DNA of 64,000 bases from Methylobacterium sp. J-030 (GTDB lineage: Bacteria; Pseudomonadota; Alphaproteobacteria; Rhizobiales; Beijerinckiaceae). Where the stretch lies: contig NZ_JAKSYM010000343.1 of assembly GCF_022829545.1 (NCBI RefSeq), positions 30,017-94,016 on the forward strand. The letters run 5' to 3'. Both the position numbers and the translations under genes were made by a program. Numbering within the stretch: position 1 is the first letter of the stretch; each line of letters begins with the position of its first letter. The notes beneath the pieces were generated by a model. That model saw only the letters and a list, made by a program, of their open reading frames with translations, was not told where the DNA came from and made no database searches. Positions 61,622 to 64,000 of this stretch are shown here, in pieces.

Positions 61622-63694
61622 TCAGCGCACGATCGCGTCGCGCTGGGCGAGCGCAGTTGCGCTCTTCGACTTCTGCATGGTCGCGTCGATCTGCTCGCGC
61701 TGCCGCTTGAACTCGGCCAGCAGTCGGCCATCGAGCTCGCGACCGCGGGGGACGCGGATTTTCATCGGATCCACGAAGTGACCGTTGATGATGACCTCGT
61801 AGTGGAGGTGGGCGCCGGTCGACAGGCCCGTCGAGCCGACATAGCCGATCACTTGCCCCTGACGGACCTTCACGCCTTCCCGGATGCCGCGGCCGAACCG
61901 CGACATATGGTTGTAGGTCGTCACGTAGCCGTTGACGTGCTGGATCTCGACCCGGTTGCCGTAGCCCGAGGTCATCTCGGACCGGATCACCACGCCGTTG
62001 CCCGCCGCCATGATCGGCGTACCGATCGGGTTCGCCCAGTCGACGCCCGTGTGCAGCTTGGCGTAGCCCAGCACGGGATGCCGCCGGTAGCCGAAGCCGG
62101 AGCGCATGATCCCATCCGCGATCGGCTTGCGCAGCAGGAACTTCTTGAGCGAGCGCCCCTGTTCGTCGAGATAGTCGATGGTGCCGTCGTCGGGGGACTG
62201 GAAACGATAGACTTTCCGGGTCTCGCCGCCGAGCGTCAGGGCTGCGTAGAGGAGGTCCGGCCGGTCCGCACCGGCGTCATCGTCGTAGGTGTAGAAGACG
62301 TCGAGTCCGTCTCCGTTGGCGATCCGCCGCTGGAAGTCGAGGTCGTAGCTGAACACCCGGACGATGTCCTCCACGGTGGCGCGCGGCAGATCGTGCCGGG
62401 CGGCCGTCTCATAGAGGCTCTGATACAGGCGGGGCCCCGAGCCGGAATCGGCATCGTCGTCGTCGTTGGCCTCGGCCTGGGCCTGTGGCTTGGGGGAGGG
62501 AGCCTCCTCGGCGGGGGGCGCTACCGAGACGAAGGCGCCCCGGTCGTTCAGGGCGGCGATGCCCTCGATGCCGCCCTCGCCGTACAGCACCACGCGGGTG
62601 ACCTGACGCGGATCGCCGGGCCGGGGCCCGGGCGCGATCTGCACGCGCATCGGCTGACCCTCGTTGAGCGCGGCGGTGCGGGCCTTGCCGCCGAGCGCCG
62701 CAACGATACCGCGGATTGCCTCGTCGCCCGCAAACCCGGTCGCCTTGAGCGTACTCTCGACGGTCTCGCCGCGCTTGAGCGCAAGGTCGCGCTCATCCAC
62801 GAGCGGCGTCTCATTGGGCTTCAGCTCGGTCTTGGCGACCTTCGTGACGTTCTCTGGGACAACCAGCACCTCGATGGTCTTGAACGGATTGGCGTCCTTC
62901 GGCGCAGTCCCCTCGGCGTCGGCGGAGGCCCCCTGCTGAAGCGTCCGCGACAGCATGATCTGTGGCGCGATCGGGATGGCGGCCCGGCGCCCCGCCTCGG
63001 CGGCGATGCGGCGCTCCTCCTCGACCTGTGCGGTGACATCGTCATCGGTCAGCCCAGGCGCGTTGGCGCTGTCGGCGGAATCCGAGAGGTCACGCTTGAC
63101 GACGGAGACCTCGGCGCCCGGGGCGTCGGCGGCTGCGTCCGGCGCACGCTCGAGCGGTTCGTCGGACACGAACTTCATGGGGTCGAAGCGCGGCGGCTCG
63201 CCCGCATAGACGCCGGTCGTCATCGACAACGGCGCGCTGAGCCGCACGAACGCCTTGGCCTTGATGATCTCGCGATCCCCGATCCGGACCGTCACCGGGG
63301 CTCGAAAACTCTGCTTGGCCGAGGCGATCATCAGGTTGCGGACCAGCCGGTCGCCCTTGCGGGCGAGATTGGCCCCACTCTCGCTCGGCTGCGGCCGGGC
63401 GACGACGGTGGCGCGCTCAGGGATGGCCGCGAAGGACGCATCACCCTGAAGAGAGACATGAAGCGCGGCCGCGATCAGGCCGGCGCCGGTCAGACCGGTG
63501 AGGGTACTGGCGCAGAGCCAGCGGAGATTGACGGCCCGCCGGTCGATCTGGTTCGTGGTCGCGCCAAGCTCGTCGAGCGGCGCCTGGAGCCCACGCCCGA
63601 AGCTGGAGGCGGCCACATCGCCGATCTTGAGTCGCTCGCGCTTCACTCGCAGGCCCTGAGAAGACGATGGCGAACGCGACACCGCGAAGTCCAT
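61622..63694 (-). CDS. M23 family metallopeptidase (LytM domain), membrane-anchored
   Basis: Cell-wall hydrolase-type protein of about 690 residues. A membrane helix near residues 55-75 (STLTGLTGAGLIAAALHV) anchors a long periplasmic part. The C-terminal LytM domain carries zinc ligands in HTGVDWANPIGTPI (His near 544, Asp) and HLHYEVIINGHFVDP (near 627), so catalysis is probably intact. An Asp/Glu-rich stretch (about 410-425) sits in the middle. This is the usual arrangement of alphaproteobacterial endopeptidases that open peptidoglycan during growth. ATG 63694; an upstream in-frame ATG at 63826 is less likely. Convergent with gluQ. Confidence 0.9.
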   Translation of the reverse strand: MDFAVSRSPSSSQGLRVKRERLKIGDVAASSFGRGLQAPLDELGATTNQIDRRAVNLRWLCASTLTGLTGAGLIAAALHVSLQGDASFAAIPERATVVARPQPSESGANLARKGDRLVRNLMIASAKQSFRAPVTVRIGDREIIKAKAFVRLSAPLSMTTGVYAGEPPRFDPMKFVSDEPLERAPDAAADAPGAEVSVVKRDLSDSADSANAPGLTDDDVTAQVEEERRIAAEAGRRAAIPIAPQIMLSRTLQQGASADAEGTAPKDANPFKTIEVLVVPENVTKVAKTELKPNETPLVDERDLALKRGETVESTLKATGFAGDEAIRGIVAALGGKARTAALNEGQPMRVQIAPGPRPGDPRQVTRVVLYGEGGIEGIAALNDRGAFVSVAPPAEEAPSPKPQAQAEANDDDDADSGSGPRLYQSLYETAARHDLPRATVEDIVRVFSYDLDFQRRIANGDGLDVFYTYDDDAGADRPDLLYAALTLGGETRKVYRFQSPDDGTIDYLDEQGRSLKKFLLRKPIADGIMRSGFGYRRHPVLGYAKLHTGVDWANPIGTPIMAAGNGVVIRSEMTSGYGNRVEIQHVNGYVTTYNHMSRFGRGIREGVKVRQGQVIGYVGSTGLSTGAHLHYEVIINGHFVDPMKIRVPRGRELDGRLLAEFKRQREQIDATMQKSKSATALAQRDAIVR

Positions 63695-64000
63695 GATGAC
63701 CCGCAGCTTGGTTCTGCCGCGCCGGAGCCGGTGAGCGCCACCGGCCCGACCATCTGACGGCGCAGCGTGTCGACATTGAGGCGCATCGCGCCCACCCGCA
63801 AGCGCCTTCGGATCCCGCGCCTCCAACCCGTGAGCACCGGCTGCGACCGGTCATTCACGAGAAGGCTGTTGACGGGCCCGGATTGCGGATCTATACCCCG
63901 GTTCATCGGCGCCGGCCGCGAGAGTGGACCGGGCGCTGAGTTATCTTCTGACAAGCGGGTTGACTGGCTGGCGAAGTCGCCGGGCGGTCTTCTGTTTGCC
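63695..64000. other. Gene-free right end of the window
   Basis: No gene seen in 306 bases. It contains the divergent promoter region of the M23 gene and, further right, a strong rightward promoter-like pair listed separately. Confidence 0.5.
63869..63897 (+). promoter_or_regulatory. Sigma-70-like promoter reading out of the window
   Basis: TTGACG (63869-63874), a 17-base spacer and TATACC (63892-63897). This is the best promoter match noticed in the window. No start codon with a Shine-Dalgarno follows within the remaining 100 bases, and the downstream sequence (TTGACTGGCTGG, GGTCTTCTGTTTGCC) has the look of a long untranslated leader, such as that of an rRNA operon. Confidence 0.5.

Overview
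This is a high-GC chromosomal window, coding densely on both strands. Gene content points to an alphaproteobacterium of the Rhizobiales, most likely Methylobacterium or a close relative. That inference rests on a PQQ-dependent alcohol dehydrogenase locus with its own cytochrome c, polyhydroxyalkanoate (PHA) genes, rpoN next to glmU, GluQRS, a BASS transporter, DUF2254 and DUF2252 proteins, and dispersed CT-rich hairpins. No rRNA, tRNA, CRISPR array, transposase or phage gene is visible.

Layout. (1) 7-9977, + strand: an exopolysaccharide operon with a chain-length regulator/tyrosine-kinase-like protein, four GT4 glycosyltransferases, a flippase and an O-antigen-ligase-like protein. Several stop/start codons overlap. 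(2) 10223-13105: a GGDEF-EAL protein, then a divergent SDR/ArsR pair whose shared promoter region holds a perfect 43-bp palindrome. (3) 13543-16818: an SCO-type copper chaperone, an OpgG-like glucan protein and two small envelope proteins. (4) 17301-28032: rpoN, glmU, a divergent DUF2254/Na+/H+ antiporter pair, a BASS transporter, glmS and an M20 peptidase, with a serine hydrolase convergent to the peptidase. (5) 29716-34455: two chemoreceptors with AT-rich flanks; the first is translationally coupled to a small membrane protein.

(6) 34477-44210: a PQQ/alcohol-oxidation locus. Rightward it carries a PedF-type cytochrome c, a quinoprotein-associated periplasmic binding protein, an ExaF/PedH-type quinoprotein alcohol dehydrogenase with the extra Asp of lanthanide enzymes, and an AgmR-like response regulator. 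Leftward, from the same intergenic region, run a second binding protein (split by an in-frame TAG), a YVTN beta-propeller, a NosR-like FMN/4Fe-4S membrane protein and an ApbE flavin transferase, joined by 4-base stop/start overlaps. The layout suggests that periplasmic alcohol oxidation is tied to a flavinylated membrane electron carrier.

(7) 44679-53283, - strand: a ThDP enzyme, an Fe-dependent alcohol dehydrogenase, class III PHA synthase subunits PhaE and PhaC, a CoA-transferase and a succinate-semialdehyde-type dehydrogenase. This looks like a metabolic module that could supply hydroxyacyl-CoA, possibly 4-hydroxybutyryl-CoA, for polymerisation. (8) 53502-63694: a DUF2252 protein, a LysR regulator, a GMC oxidoreductase, a hybrid histidine kinase, a Cys-rich membrane protein, GluQRS and an M23 peptidase. 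The window ends in a good sigma-70-like promoter facing right with no coding start nearby, possibly the leader of an RNA operon.

Start codons were chosen from Shine-Dalgarno spacing, overlap with upstream stops and signal-peptide position. Family calls come from reading motifs by eye; no database search was run.
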